Positions 47,425-58,915 of a stretch of DNA of 64,000 bases are shown here, in pieces. Source of the stretch: Mycteria americana (lineage: Eukaryota; Chordata; Aves; Ciconiiformes; Ciconiidae); the NCBI RefSeq assembly GCF_035582795.1, contig NC_134367.1:84613062-84677061 (forward strand), given 5' to 3'. The notes beneath the pieces are model-generated. The model was not told where the DNA came from. It worked only from the letters and a program-made list of their open reading frames with translations, and searched no databases. A program made the position numbers and the translations under genes. Position 1 is the first letter of the stretch, and each line of letters begins with the position of its first letter.

Positions 47425-49595
47425 CAGAAACTGGCAACGTGTCAAGCCACAGGGAAGGAAAGCAAAACTAGCCTAAGTTTTGCAACTGAGCTTTTATGAG
47501 GAGGAGAATAAAAGACAAATAGAAAGGTGGCTCACAGAGATAAGTGCTGTGAGAGCTGAAGTTTTTGTAGCCTTTCATACACCCACGCTTCCCCACATAC
47601 ATTCAGACTTGTTCAGACATTGAAACTCATGAAAAGTTAGTTCAGCTCCTAATTTTTCAACCAGACCCATCTCCGAAGCACTCATAGAAACAGGAGAGTG
47701 AAGCCTTCAGAATCTCTGCAGAACAGAAGATGGTGCTGTTGTCACTGACATGTGCCTTCCAATTTTTTTACTGGTGAAAAGAAAGCAAGTGATAGTGGAG
47801 AAAAAGAAAGGAGAGGAAAGTAAAAGGAAACGTATAGGAAGAAAGGTAACAGCCACTTCCCGGATTTTTTGCTGGAGAAATTTAGAAACTCGAAGAGAAG
47901 AATGATAAATGCACAGAAAACCAAAAGGACTATCTAAAAGAGAGCCCAGATCTGGACTTTTCAAGAGGTGTTAGTACAGAGGGAGGTGTAAAAGCAATTA
48001 GGAGAAGCAGAGAAGCAGCACAGACCGTATGCTGGATGCAGTCTTCCCCGTCTCCCTGAAGATACTATAAACTAGGCGTAGGAAGGTGCTGAATACTGTC
48101 AGTTCCCCATCGACTCTGCAAGGAGCTATTATTGATCATCAACACCTGGGAACATCATGTGTCTCAAGCCAGGCATTTGAAAACAGAGATGTCAAAAACC
48201 AGTGGGAATTTTCAAAAAATAGCTTTAAATAATTGAGTGGAGAAGGAGGAAGAACAGAATCAGGCAGGCAACTAGAAGCTGTGACTGCAGAACGGGCCCT
48301 GTCACACTGAATCATGGACTGCATGCATTCGGCATTATCAGGGCTGCCCTACATGGCATCTTTTCTTTATCTGTACAGGAAAAAAGAGCACAGGAAGGAA
48401 ACAGTAAGGTATCTTTAGGACAGTACTGTTAGTATTGTGCTGTGACATTACCCACATCTAGGTACGAGATTCCAGCCTGAAATTCTTTGACTGAGCAGGA
48501 CAGCTACATTCACCAGAAACACTCTGATATTCCTGGGCTTTTTAGGATGTTTGCTTTAAAAATGAAGCTAGAGTTCTACTGTTGTAACACTGTAAACATC
48601 CTTCCTTCAGAAGCAGCATTTAAAGGCAGCTGATGAAAAGCAGTTGTGTCCAATTAAACATTCCTAATGATGGGAAGTTGCAAATCTATACTATGGGGTT
48701 TGTCACTGTGAGCTATAGAGGGGAGGTTAAGCTGGTAAATCTGTAGTTAGGCTGAGTGCAGTGGAATGGTCAGGAAAAGATGAATTAGGAGAAAGAATTA
48801 GATATAATCCTTTGCCATCTGTCTTTATTTTGCTAACCTACTTGACAGGACACTAACGAAATGTGCAGTCTTTTTTTATCTGCTTCATGTAGCTGGAGAG
48901 CATTTGGTGTACAGACTGGAATTAAAATGCTTCCCAGTAACAGTCAGATTTCCCATTTGTTGACCCCATTTGCTTTCCTTTTTAAAAAAAAAAAATTAGG
49001 AATTTCCATTCAGCCATAGGCTGCACCATTCATTTTTGACCTCTCCCCCTCGCTAGGACTCAGAGCCAGGTGGTAAAGCTTAAATAGATTTTACCATTGG
49101 CTCTACAGGGAAGCAAAAGGGCTGTTAAAATGTACGTAATCCATGCTTCTCCAGCTTTCAGCCTGAAAAGCATATATAGATCTGGAGGAAATGTGACAAT
49201 TGAGAGAATGTCCATATGGTATCACAGTTTCTCCATAACAGCTTTTGTCTATAGGTCTTCATCTAGCAAATCATGTAAACATGAGCTTATCTCTAAGCAC
49301 ATGCCTGAGTATTTTGCTGCCTCTGGATTTTAGTGTACAGGGGGTTCTACTGATAATGAACCAGATAAGAGGATCTACTGTAGTGGGGAAAATACTCTCT
49401 AGCTTCTGCATGAAAATTGACCAGCTGCAACCCTGGGAGCCTTTAGTCTTTTTAAAGCCCTGGTGTTATTACTGGGAGTAATACTACAGGAAGGCAGATA
49501 AAAAAATTCCCAAATATAACCAAAGCGAACCACAAGGACCAATCCAGTTCTCACTTTCTTCTGTGGGAATAGAGCAAAATGCCACTTTATTTTCG

Positions 49596-49643
49596 GGGAA
49601 GGAGGAAAGAAGGAAGGAAGAGAGGGCAGGAGGCAGGGAGGAA
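49596..49643. repeat. GA-rich purine tract
   Basis: About 48 bases almost free of pyrimidines, with GGAA and AGGAAGG steps. Confidence 0.85.
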
Positions 49644-50155
49644 GCTTTCATTTTATTTCCAGCTCCTAGGTATTTTTCTTGCCAAATGTGAAGGTTTGCA
49701 CCTCAGTGTCTTTTCAGAATGCAGGATATGAAGAACTTTGTAGCTCCTTGGCTTCAGAAAATACAGCATAGGCGAGTAGCTTTTCAGGGATGAGCTAAAG
49801 TTAATCTGCTGTCCCTTCTGGGAGCATAGAGATAGTCCACTAGGTACACAGAAATTATCTTTGGTTTTCAGATCAGGGGAGGAATTGGTCAGGCACTGGT
49901 TGAGAGCAAGGTTATTTCCTCAGTGGGAAGTCAGGATGTGAAAGGTCCAGACCACTGCTGCCTTCCATCTCTCAGGGTCTTCTACATCACCATAAAGCAC
50001 GGGAAAACAGGTTTAAAATATTCTCCTTCATCTTCCCTAGTACTTTAGGTTACGCTGGTTTAACTAACCTCACAAGGAAAAAAGCAGGAGTCAGTTGTGT
50101 CAAGATGTAATTTTCACATTTTGACTTGTGCATTTGACTTCAAAGAACTTCCAAG

Positions 50156-50161
50156 TTTATT
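50156..50161 (-). terminator. Candidate polyadenylation signal for the small - strand gene
   Basis: AATAAA on the - strand, 128 bases after the stop codon of the candidate small coding sequence at 50289-51659. Confidence 0.35.
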
Positions 50162-50288
50162 TTGAATTTCCCATACTAAAAATAAAGACACAGAACAACT
50201 CATCATTTTAGCTGAGAACAGCAGCTTTGAAAGCATTAGGCAAGAAGAAGCTCTAGTGTTTTGAAAACAGATCCTAATGCTGTTGTCT

Positions 50289-51659
50289 TTAATGGGGATG
50301 GCTAATCTTCCCTGTTTTCTCATATTCCCAGTGATTCTCCCTAAGTGGAAGCTTGCCAGTTATTCTGCAAAACTCCTGACTCATTCTGACATCATTTAGG
50401 GCCTTCTTAATTGATTGCAGGATATCTTCAAAGTCAGAGGAGGGCTCTCGTTTGATGCTGTAAAAGGTTTTCCAAGAGGTTACAATCTCTTCAGTTTTTG
50501 TAGTGTACTGTAAACATAGTGGGATCAAAGGACAAACCCCCAGATCAGCTCATTCTTAGAAATACCTCACTTTTACAATTTCATTATAAAGACAGTGGGT
50601 GTTTTTTAAAAATATTTTTCAATTATTAATTAATTAATTTACCTTGGCCTTGCAGGTCTGCCTTGGGTTCTCTTCCTGCTGTCCCCACAAGAATAGTAAA
50701 AAAGAGGCATTTATCGTATTGTCACAACATTTCTTTTTTGCTTCACCCCTTAAATCTCAATCTCGTAAAAAATTATAATAGTAGTCTTTTACACATTTAT
50801 GAGGTCTTCCATTAAGGTCCATTCAAAGCATTTTATAGACAATAACGTATGAAGCCTCAAAGCACACTGCTGAGGTATTTATTACCACATTTTTACACTC
50901 GGGAAAATGTACCACAATAATAACACAACTTGAAGACTACAATAACTAGTCATCAGGTTTTGGGCAATAGAAACACTTTATGAATCACAAAGCTAAATCA
51001 TTTTCTGAAAGTATGGCTCTCCTATAGTAGCTGACCAAAAATGGAGGCATCCAAAACAACTCTCCATCTTTGGGAATCTTGACATTAAGATGTTTTCTTT
51101 GACGTCCACCTCCTGTCACTCCATCTAATTAGTTCTCTTTTTTTTTAATTCAGTGTTGCATAATTCTTGAAACTTGCCACTGTAGAGGCATAACACTATA
51201 TTGTAAAAAAATTGCTTTCTTCAAAAAAAAGAGATGGCATTTTCCAGAAGCGTTTGACCTTAGTCTAGACCCCTTCTGGTTTCCATTGAAATTACTGTAT
51301 ATATGAATGCTGAACAAAGCTGTTTCTTTGGAAATCTTGCAATCTTTTTCATGGGAAACCAGTTTTGTAATACATGTTCATATTGGAGTTACATTTGTAA
51401 GCCCACTCTAGAGATCTCTGACCATCTGTGCTTTAAAAAAAATGGCGTTTACAGGTCATGGTGCAGATTTTTCCTCATGAAAGCATTTGGAAAACAAAAG
51501 CCAGAGAGAAAGCTCCCAACTTTTGGTTAGCTCTGCAAGGAAGTTCTCAGACGAACTATTGTAAAAGCGTCTTCTAGATTCAGCATCGTTACTAGGCCAA
51601 AATGCATGTTCCTTCTTTACCTTTCTGATGACATCCTCACATGTAGCAAAAAGGTCCAT
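50289..51659 (-). CDS. Candidate unrecognised small gene, 85 codons in two exons
   Basis: I join 51621-51659 (ATG and 13 codons, MDLFATCEDVIRK) to 50289-50507 (72 codons and a TAA stop). The first exon ends AGAAAG|gtaaag and the second starts after atgtttacag, both in phase 0. The protein would be polar and helix-prone (KTEEIVTSWKTFYSIK, then FEDILQSIKKALND) with no signal peptide or membrane segment. An AATAAA lies downstream. I recognise no family. Without splicing, the first exon reads on as a 67-codon frame, so the intron is a hypothesis; further 5' exons are possible because an AG lies just before the first exon. It could equally be a lncRNA with a chance frame. Confidence 0.3.
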
Positions 51660-52224
51660 GTTGATACATAGTTTTTTACACTAAATGCATAAATGCTAAC
51701 TAGTTCCATGTTCTGGACTGTAAGGCATCCTAAAATGTGCTGCTACTAAGAAAAACAAGTCTAAAAATGGCTTTGAGGTGTGTGCATGTTTGACTTTGTG
51801 TGTGGAAGGGGAATTGAGCATTTCTCATCTCCTGATATTCTATGTAATTCTGAATTCTATGTAAATATGCTCAGTTTATATTATATAAATACTTTCCTCA
51901 CCTAAACAGCATTGAGGCAGGTTCATCCTGGACTCTTAAGAAAAGAAACATTTGTGTAGCTTCTAATTTGTGGATCACTGTTAATAAAATGTTGCAAGAG
52001 ATACTTGGTTAGTCATGGCTTATGATACGAAGTCCAAGCCAAAATCCTGTTCACGCTGGTATGGAGTAATACGGTGTTAAGAAAGAGTCAGAGAAAGGAA
52101 AAAACCTACTCCTGTCAGTAAAATGTTCTGTCAGTTTAGAAAGGAAAATAACCAAAAATGATTTTTTTTATACTCACAAAAACAAGTTAAACCTTTCCTT
52201 TCTCTTAAAAAATACCCTCATAGC

Positions 52225-52251
52225 TGGCAATAAATTTGGCAATAAATTTGG
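52225..52251. repeat. 12-bp tandem duplication
   Basis: TGGCAATAAATT twice in tandem, then TGG of a third unit. Confidence 0.9.
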
Positions 52252-53595
52252 TAAGATATGACATTTCAGTAAGGATTAGCAATACTTCTTCATTCAGGAC
52301 TGCGTAAGTGACAAAATATACCTGAGAGATGAGGGAAAGGGAGAAGATTAAAATGAATAGTCATGTTCTTTAGACTTTTAACTCCTGCAATAACAAAGGA
52401 AACCCAGCAGATGGTGGAAGGAGACCACAGTGCTAAACGAGTGCGCTTGTCATTTTGTTCCAGTTACAGACATTAGCCCTTAAAGGAAGTTACTGTCTTA
52501 TTATTCATAATGTACTGTAAGTGTTTAAAACAAAAATAGGACCAGAATTGTTTCGACGATGCATTTTATGTCCAAAAATTTAGGTGAGATCATGTAAGAC
52601 TAATTTTGACTAACATGGCAAATGTATTCTTTTTAACTGTGGAGCTAAGGCTTTGTTTTAAAGCCAATTGACATAAATGACAGTAAAAAATTACTTAACT
52701 AATAAAATCGTGGGTGGCTGCTTTTATTTTGTGTCTAATTGTTGTTGGGGAGGGAGTGTATTTTATTTGTCTTTCTTTTTTGGGGGGACGAAGTGTTTTT
52801 GTTTCTCAAGCATTTTGATTTATTGTTCAGCTGGCAGCTGAAGATCATATCTGCATTACCCAAAGATGTAACAAGAAGAAAAAAACCATTACACTTTTCA
52901 GACCATATTTGCTCTCTGAGTGACAAGACCCTGCAGAGCTCCCTGTCTGCAGCAGCTTCCTGTCACGAGTGCCAGCGAAGACCTGGAATCCAGCAATGTG
53001 TCTGCTGTAATCCTAAGAAATGTACAACTGGGGGCTGACATCTTGTTTTATCTGGTTCATTCTTTAAATATTCTCTCTCTCTAACTTCTCTGTCTGGCTT
53101 ATGCTCTATCAAGATAGACGTTAAACACCTGAGAGATCCAGATCAAAGGCCTCCCGCTTTTTCTCTGTAAAGGATCAACTATTATATAAAACACAGTATC
53201 GGTGTTACTGCAATTTTGGTGGCACTTTAGTAATTAGGATGGGCTTCAGGAATACCAGGACAGAAATGCTGGCAATGGGGAGCCCCTCTTTGCCGTGCTC
53301 TGCAGACGCACTGGATGGCAGGAGGTAGGGCTGAAGTGTCAGTATGACACACCTCTTCCTACTCATCGTTTTGGCACCTAAATCCGCTGTCCCACAAGCA
53401 CCCCAAGCACTCCTTGGCCCTAGCAGAAGGCCTGTAAAATGCATTCTCCAAATAGTTTTCGAACAACTAGGCTTATCTTATTGCAGCAGGCTGAAAATAA
53501 AACTGATGGGAGCTTAGGCCCTTTTTTGATTAGTGGATGCCCTGTCATTTTTCTGTTCGGGGCATGTATCTCCTGCTAAGTGACTCTAAGTGGGC

Positions 53596-53896
53596 TTATT
53601 TTGGTTGGTGCTTTTTGCAGACTTGGTGGCTGTAGCCGGTGGACGCCCACTGCTCAAGCTTGAAAAGCTTGCCATCGGCACACTGTCTTTTACAGTCTTC
53701 AGAGATGAACAGCGGTTGCTTATTCCTGTCCTCAGTGCAGTTCCCTAAAAGGATGTATTTGTAAGGTGCCCTTCCGAGGTCTCCCAGGGCCACCAGGTAT
53801 GTTGCTCCTCCTGTCCTTTGCAGCAGGCAGGGAAGCCTGACCGGCCATGGCTGCGCTCCCTGATGGACTGGGGCCCTGCAGCTCAGTGTTTCAGTG
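53596..53896 (-). other. Unrecognised - strand open frame without ATG start
   Basis: About 100 stop-free codons end at TAA (53598-53596) and follow an acceptor-like ccctcag at 53903-53897, as a terminal exon would. The C-terminal half has a cysteine-containing, polar composition (SEDCKRQCADGKLFKLEQW). I know no such family and found no partner exon. Confidence 0.15.
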
Positions 53897-54208
53897 CTGA
53901 GGGTTTATCCCTTTGTGCCTCCCGTGCTTCTCATCCAACGCTTGCTAAGGTGCCATTATCCTCTGCCCGAGTATCCAAGCCCGTGACAAGTCCCAGTTGG
54001 GCGCTTCAGTTTTGTAGCTTTGGTCGCATTTCAGACCACAGCATTAAACATGAATAGCACAACCTGCGTGAACCTTTAATGTACCATTGTACATGCTTAA
54101 CATCTGTCTCATTTTATAGATAAGGTACTGCTTTTTTTTTCTTTTTTCTGTTCACTTCTTTTGGGAGCAAGGCTATTTTCCTCTGTGTCTGAAGGGGCTG
54201 TTCTTTCA

Positions 54209-54254
54209 TGCCAGAGTGTGTACTGCCAGAGTGTGTACATGCCAGAGTGTGTTT
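54209..54254. repeat. Three-copy tandem repeat, 15-16 bp unit
   Basis: TGCCAGAGTGTGTAC three times, the last copy ending TTT. Confidence 0.9.
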
Positions 54255-57200
54255 TACTGCCTCGTGTGTACACCTGGAAGTGGGCTTGATGTTGGAAGAG
54301 ATGTATCGTTCACATGTGATCACAGGTGACTGCATTTTGCTTGAGTTCTTCAGCAATGTGTTTTCTGGGGTATTTCATCTATTCCCACAGTCACTGCTCT
54401 TTTTCTTCCGCTTCGATCTGTGTCCTGTCAGTCAGGTCTGCAGAGTGCGTAATTCACTGCTATCTCTGTGTCTTCTGTGCACAGCAGGTTAATGTATTTC
54501 AGGTTTCATGGAAATATGTGTTTACAAATGCTATATTACATGAGCAAGAACTTATCTGCTCAAGAAAATAGTTTGCATCCTGGAACATGATATGTCCAGA
54601 GGAGATAGTCTGATAGGAATACCTTCTCCTGCTAGTAGTTCTGGGAGGTCTTTATTTCATCACTCACGGGAGGCTTTGGCTTTCACATGTTTCTTCTGTT
54701 TGTGATTCCTTTCATCGCTGCTAGTCACATTAATGATGCCACTGCTCAAGGCATCGGAAGATGGAAGCAGATTCAGCAGGGCTTTCTGTGAGATTGTTTC
54801 TCCATTCAAGAACAGAGATGCTATGTATTTTCTTCATGTTCTTTGGCATTAATAAAATTTCAGGCATTTTAAGTGCTAATTTGGCTTTGCCATTTGGTGG
54901 CAATGCTGTGGTGATGATCGAAGTGAGTAAATTTGAGGATGGATTGCAAGCAAACAGATCTGTGTTCCCACTGCATGGGATATTCTGCCTGCTAAAGTAC
55001 TTCATTGCTTTAAAATCATCCACTGACCAGAAGTCTGAGTAGTAGCCCAAGTAGCCAGATTGGGGGTGGGGAGGCGCATTCCTGTTCTCCCTATGGACAG
55101 TGGGAAGAGCAGTGTGCTTCCACTTCTTCTTTGCTGGTTACCCCATACATGCCACAACAGACCATCAGATGTTGGCTAGCCCCTGTCATATTTGGCCAAG
55201 ACAGAGTATTACTGGCTTCCGCTGCACAGACTGCAGCTCCAGAGAAGAGCTGGGCAATTCCCAGAGAAAGTGTCCATTCCCTGCAATCTGGGTATTGTGA
55301 TTTCCTGTACATTCAACCTGTCTCAGTAGATCCAGTACTCTTGAAAATGGGGACATTTTCCCCTGCTTTCTGGCCTTTCCAACAGAAAAAATGGAGGTCA
55401 CCGCATGATTTCATCTTGGATTTCTTCCAAATCCTCTAAGTGGTGAACTTGGCTTGACTGAGGCTTTCTGTGTCTTTACATTGTTGTGTCAGATTCACAT
55501 TCAACTGCCATATTTTTGGGCTGTGTACAGTGGCAGCTATAACCATGTCAGCCTTTTTCTTCATTTTGGATACCTAAAACTTAGTGTGAATGCTTCAGAG
55601 GCATGTGCTGAAGATGATGAGGGGCTGCCAGCAGCAATCTAAAATGCTCGCCAGTAGTTTATGATCACTCTCTGCTCAAGTGGTTTCCTCTTCATGATTA
55701 CACTGACAACACATTCCACTTGTAGATATTATTGAAAGATTTCGCTTTTCTGTTCTGCTGGAGGTACTAAAATCAAGCTATAGGTTAGCAAGTGGAACAT
55801 GTGTTTTTCTAAGGGGTAGCCCTCATTAGCAATGTTATATATCAGCCTCTTTAATAAAGGTGGGATAATGAAGTGTCTGCTGTTTCACATGTGTGATAAT
55901 TGCATCCTGTGATGACACCAGTTGTCCATATTGCATCTGTATTCAGGAGCTATGTCAATGACTTGCACATATGTGAAAACTGTGGAAGAAAAGTTGTCAG
56001 ATAGGTTGCAAATCCCAACAGACTCTGGATGGAGTCTGTGCATTTGAGACTAGGAAGCTGCTGTATTGCTCTAGATTGCTGAGGTCGGTCCCGGCCCTTG
56101 GGAGATCAACAGATGTCTCGTACAGGGTACTGCAAACAATCCCAACACCATTATGGTTTATTCAGCTCTAGATCTATTCCCTGACTTCTTCTAACTGACA
56201 GAAGAAGATGGGTTCACGATGTCTCACAGCTTCTGCCACACGATCTCTGCCTCCGTCCCCAGAACATCAGCAGCCATTACACTGATCCCTCAGAGTCCTT
56301 TTAATACGCCTTGCTGACGGCGCTGATGCTCGCTCACCTCACATCTGATCCCAGTGGTGCTCTCAACCATTTGCATCTGCTCTTTTCCTGGATGTGGTGA
56401 GGTAGTTTCTTTCCTTATCCAACAGTTCTTGTCAATACCCCATGTACCATGAATATGTTTGTTCTCACCAAGCTGGATATTTCCTCGCTTGTACCCGTTC
56501 AGTTGAACACTCTTTTAATGGTTGTTGAAGTTACTTCAGTCTTCAGAAAGGGGTAGGTTGTCTGGCTTCTTAGCATCCATACTGCTTATGTGACTTGTGG
56601 TAGCCCCTGACATTAGTTAAAGATGTCTTCCTTTTCTATTCCCTCTACCGCTCCAATTATTTTTTCCTTTTACGCTGTAGTCACTCCTGGAGGCACAAGT
56701 TGTAAAGATGGAAATAGATGAAGGCAATTGTATGCCTGGAAGACATCCTCCCCTTCAAACACTTCTTGATATGCCTCCTAACAGCTTCATTGCAGGGATG
56801 CTAGCGAATATTGGCAGCTCAGCACATTTGATATTTTTTTTAATTTGTTCTGCTTGCATTGCCTGCATGAATTGTTTGCTTCAAACTTAGAGCCCCTGTG
56901 TGGTGACGGATTCACTGGGTGCAGCTGAAAGCAGAGGATTTGGTGTTGCCAGCAGCACTGATTTGACTTGCCATTTACTCTGCCTAATGGCATGGGGTCA
57001 TTGCATTGCTTTAATTCATCTTTGCATGGTTATAATTCCTTTCCATCCCTGGCATAGCTCTAAGGAAGCCTTTGCAACCTAACACATTTAGTAATGTCCT
57101 ACTGTCTCCCTAGCATTCATGCTCCTGACTAAGTGCTGCTGCTGTCTCTTGGCACACAGCTCAGAGTTTTATTTTTGCCCTTTTGCAGCATATTAACGTC

Positions 57201-58915
57201 ATCGCTGTGCAAACTTTTCTATCCTGTGCACATTTTTCTCACAGCACCAAAGGTCTTCCCTGATGTTCTCTGCTTCATAGTTATGCATTTGCTTTTGATG
57301 TTATTTTATGCTTCTCAGTTCTGCCTTCTGAGCTAACTGTGTCCACCCCACCTATGCTCCGCTTTTGGCTGGGTGCTTTTGCAGCAGCTTTAGACACTCC
57401 TGTAGTTTACTAGCAGTGAAGACAGCTTTTCTTTCAGCAGTCTCATTGCACTTTTTTCCCACTTATGAATCTACCACTAAGTACGTCAGGTTTTAAGATT
57501 GCATACTCACATGAGTCAGCCATTTTCTGCACAGTTTGGCAGCATACCAATCTATTGTTTCTCCAGCTTCTTGATTACACAACTGTGGGGCAGATACCTT
57601 CTCTATGTGTCATTTTTCTGAGGAATGGAAATGCTTCTGAGACACTTCTAGCATTTTGCATGGGGTTCTTCCAGTCTGCAGTTGGTATACATCCAGACGC
57701 TGCAGAAGCACGTGGGAGCCATCGCCCAGTAGAGCTAGCAGCGTGAATGGGCTTATTTTGGCTTCCTGTTTACCCAGCCCCATGGCAATGGGTTACATTT
57801 CCCACGTGACTCTAAGGAATGGCTAGCAGAGCTACTGCCGATACTTCCTCTTTCATTTTCTGCAGCTTTGGGACAGGAACTTGGTATGAACCCATGATGT
57901 CTTCTCTGTACGTCTGTGTTTTGGGAAAGTGTAGGGTTGTCTCTTTTTTTCCAGTCTTCATAGCTGCCTATGACACATGCCCGCCTAATCTCTTTTGCTA
58001 CCATATCCAATGTCCACGCCGGCACTGAATATGAACCCGGCACAGAGAACCAAGGAGCCAATGCTGGCTGCTGGTCCCTATCTTCTCCCCTTTCTCTCCT
58101 CCTCTGGGAGTGCTACAGCAGTAAGGAGGTCCCCTGCTTTCAAGCAGAGCTACCTCCTCTTCTGGAGCTCACACAGCCCATCCCAAAAGGAAATTGCCAG
58201 CTCTTCCTTTGTGGTGCTAGGGCAGGCTCTAAACAGTCAACCAGGGAAGAACTGCTGTAATGGAGACTGTGGATTTTGTACAGGAGGCAAAGCAAGAGAC
58301 AGCTGTGCAGCCTGAAGGATGATCAGAAGATAAAATGGCAAAGGCTGAATTTCTAAAGACATTCTAATGCCAATTAGAAGTCTGAAATCTTCCTGGCTTG
58401 CCCTGCCCCAGAAATTCAGATCAAATAATGCACCGAGTTGTTCCCACAAAAGGAACTGGAAATTCAATAGGTCAGATTGTCAGCTAGAATAAGTCCACTG
58501 ACTCCAGGGGAACTACTCCACTCTCTGTCATCAGAGAACCTGGCCCCATGACCGTGAGCTGCAGATTTTCCACATGGCTGTTTCCTTGGGACTTGCATCA
58601 TCGCCCTGCACAACAAGGAGAGTCCAAGGTCCCAGCGTAGGAGGATTTTTAAGGAAGCAAAGCAAGAGACCCAAAAAAAGCTCAAGTTCATGTTCTGCCT
58701 CCATAATACCACCTGGTTTAGTAGACTTGTGGATCGATATCTTCCCACACCCCCAGGTGCCACGTGATCGGTGCCAGATCTCAGTGCTGAGTCCTTCAAC
58801 TCACGCCAGGAATGGAGGAAGTCAAGGACCCACAGAGCAGCTGGGCTACGGCTTTGCTTCTAGCCAGTCCCACCCCGCCCATGATGCAATACTCGCAGGA
58901 TCAGGGTACAGATAA

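Larger units (their letters stand above)
42561..50100. other. Intergenic region beyond the TARBP1 promoter
   Basis: No gene is recognised here. The small open frames on both strands lack start context, splice partners or family resemblance. Low-complexity spots: (TTTCCC)n at 46982-47005, (AAAT)n at 47404-47424 and a GA-rich tract at 49596-49643. Confidence 0.6.
51660..58915. other. Intergenic region with scattered weak open frames
   Basis: No gene recognised. Many 60-110 codon frames overlap on both strands, as expected by chance at this GC content. The least ordinary is the - strand frame ending at 53596 (separate entry). Confidence 0.6.

Noticed and set aside
53205-53444. Possible FKBP-like pseudogene on the - strand
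   Set aside because: A few residues near LVF and KPILI resemble an FKBP C-terminus, but no run of identity holds up and the key aromatic pocket is absent.
54730-55050. 106-codon - strand frame and 93-codon + strand frame over the same bases
   Set aside because: The two frames exclude each other as evidence, neither resembles a family, and no splice or polyadenylation context supports them.
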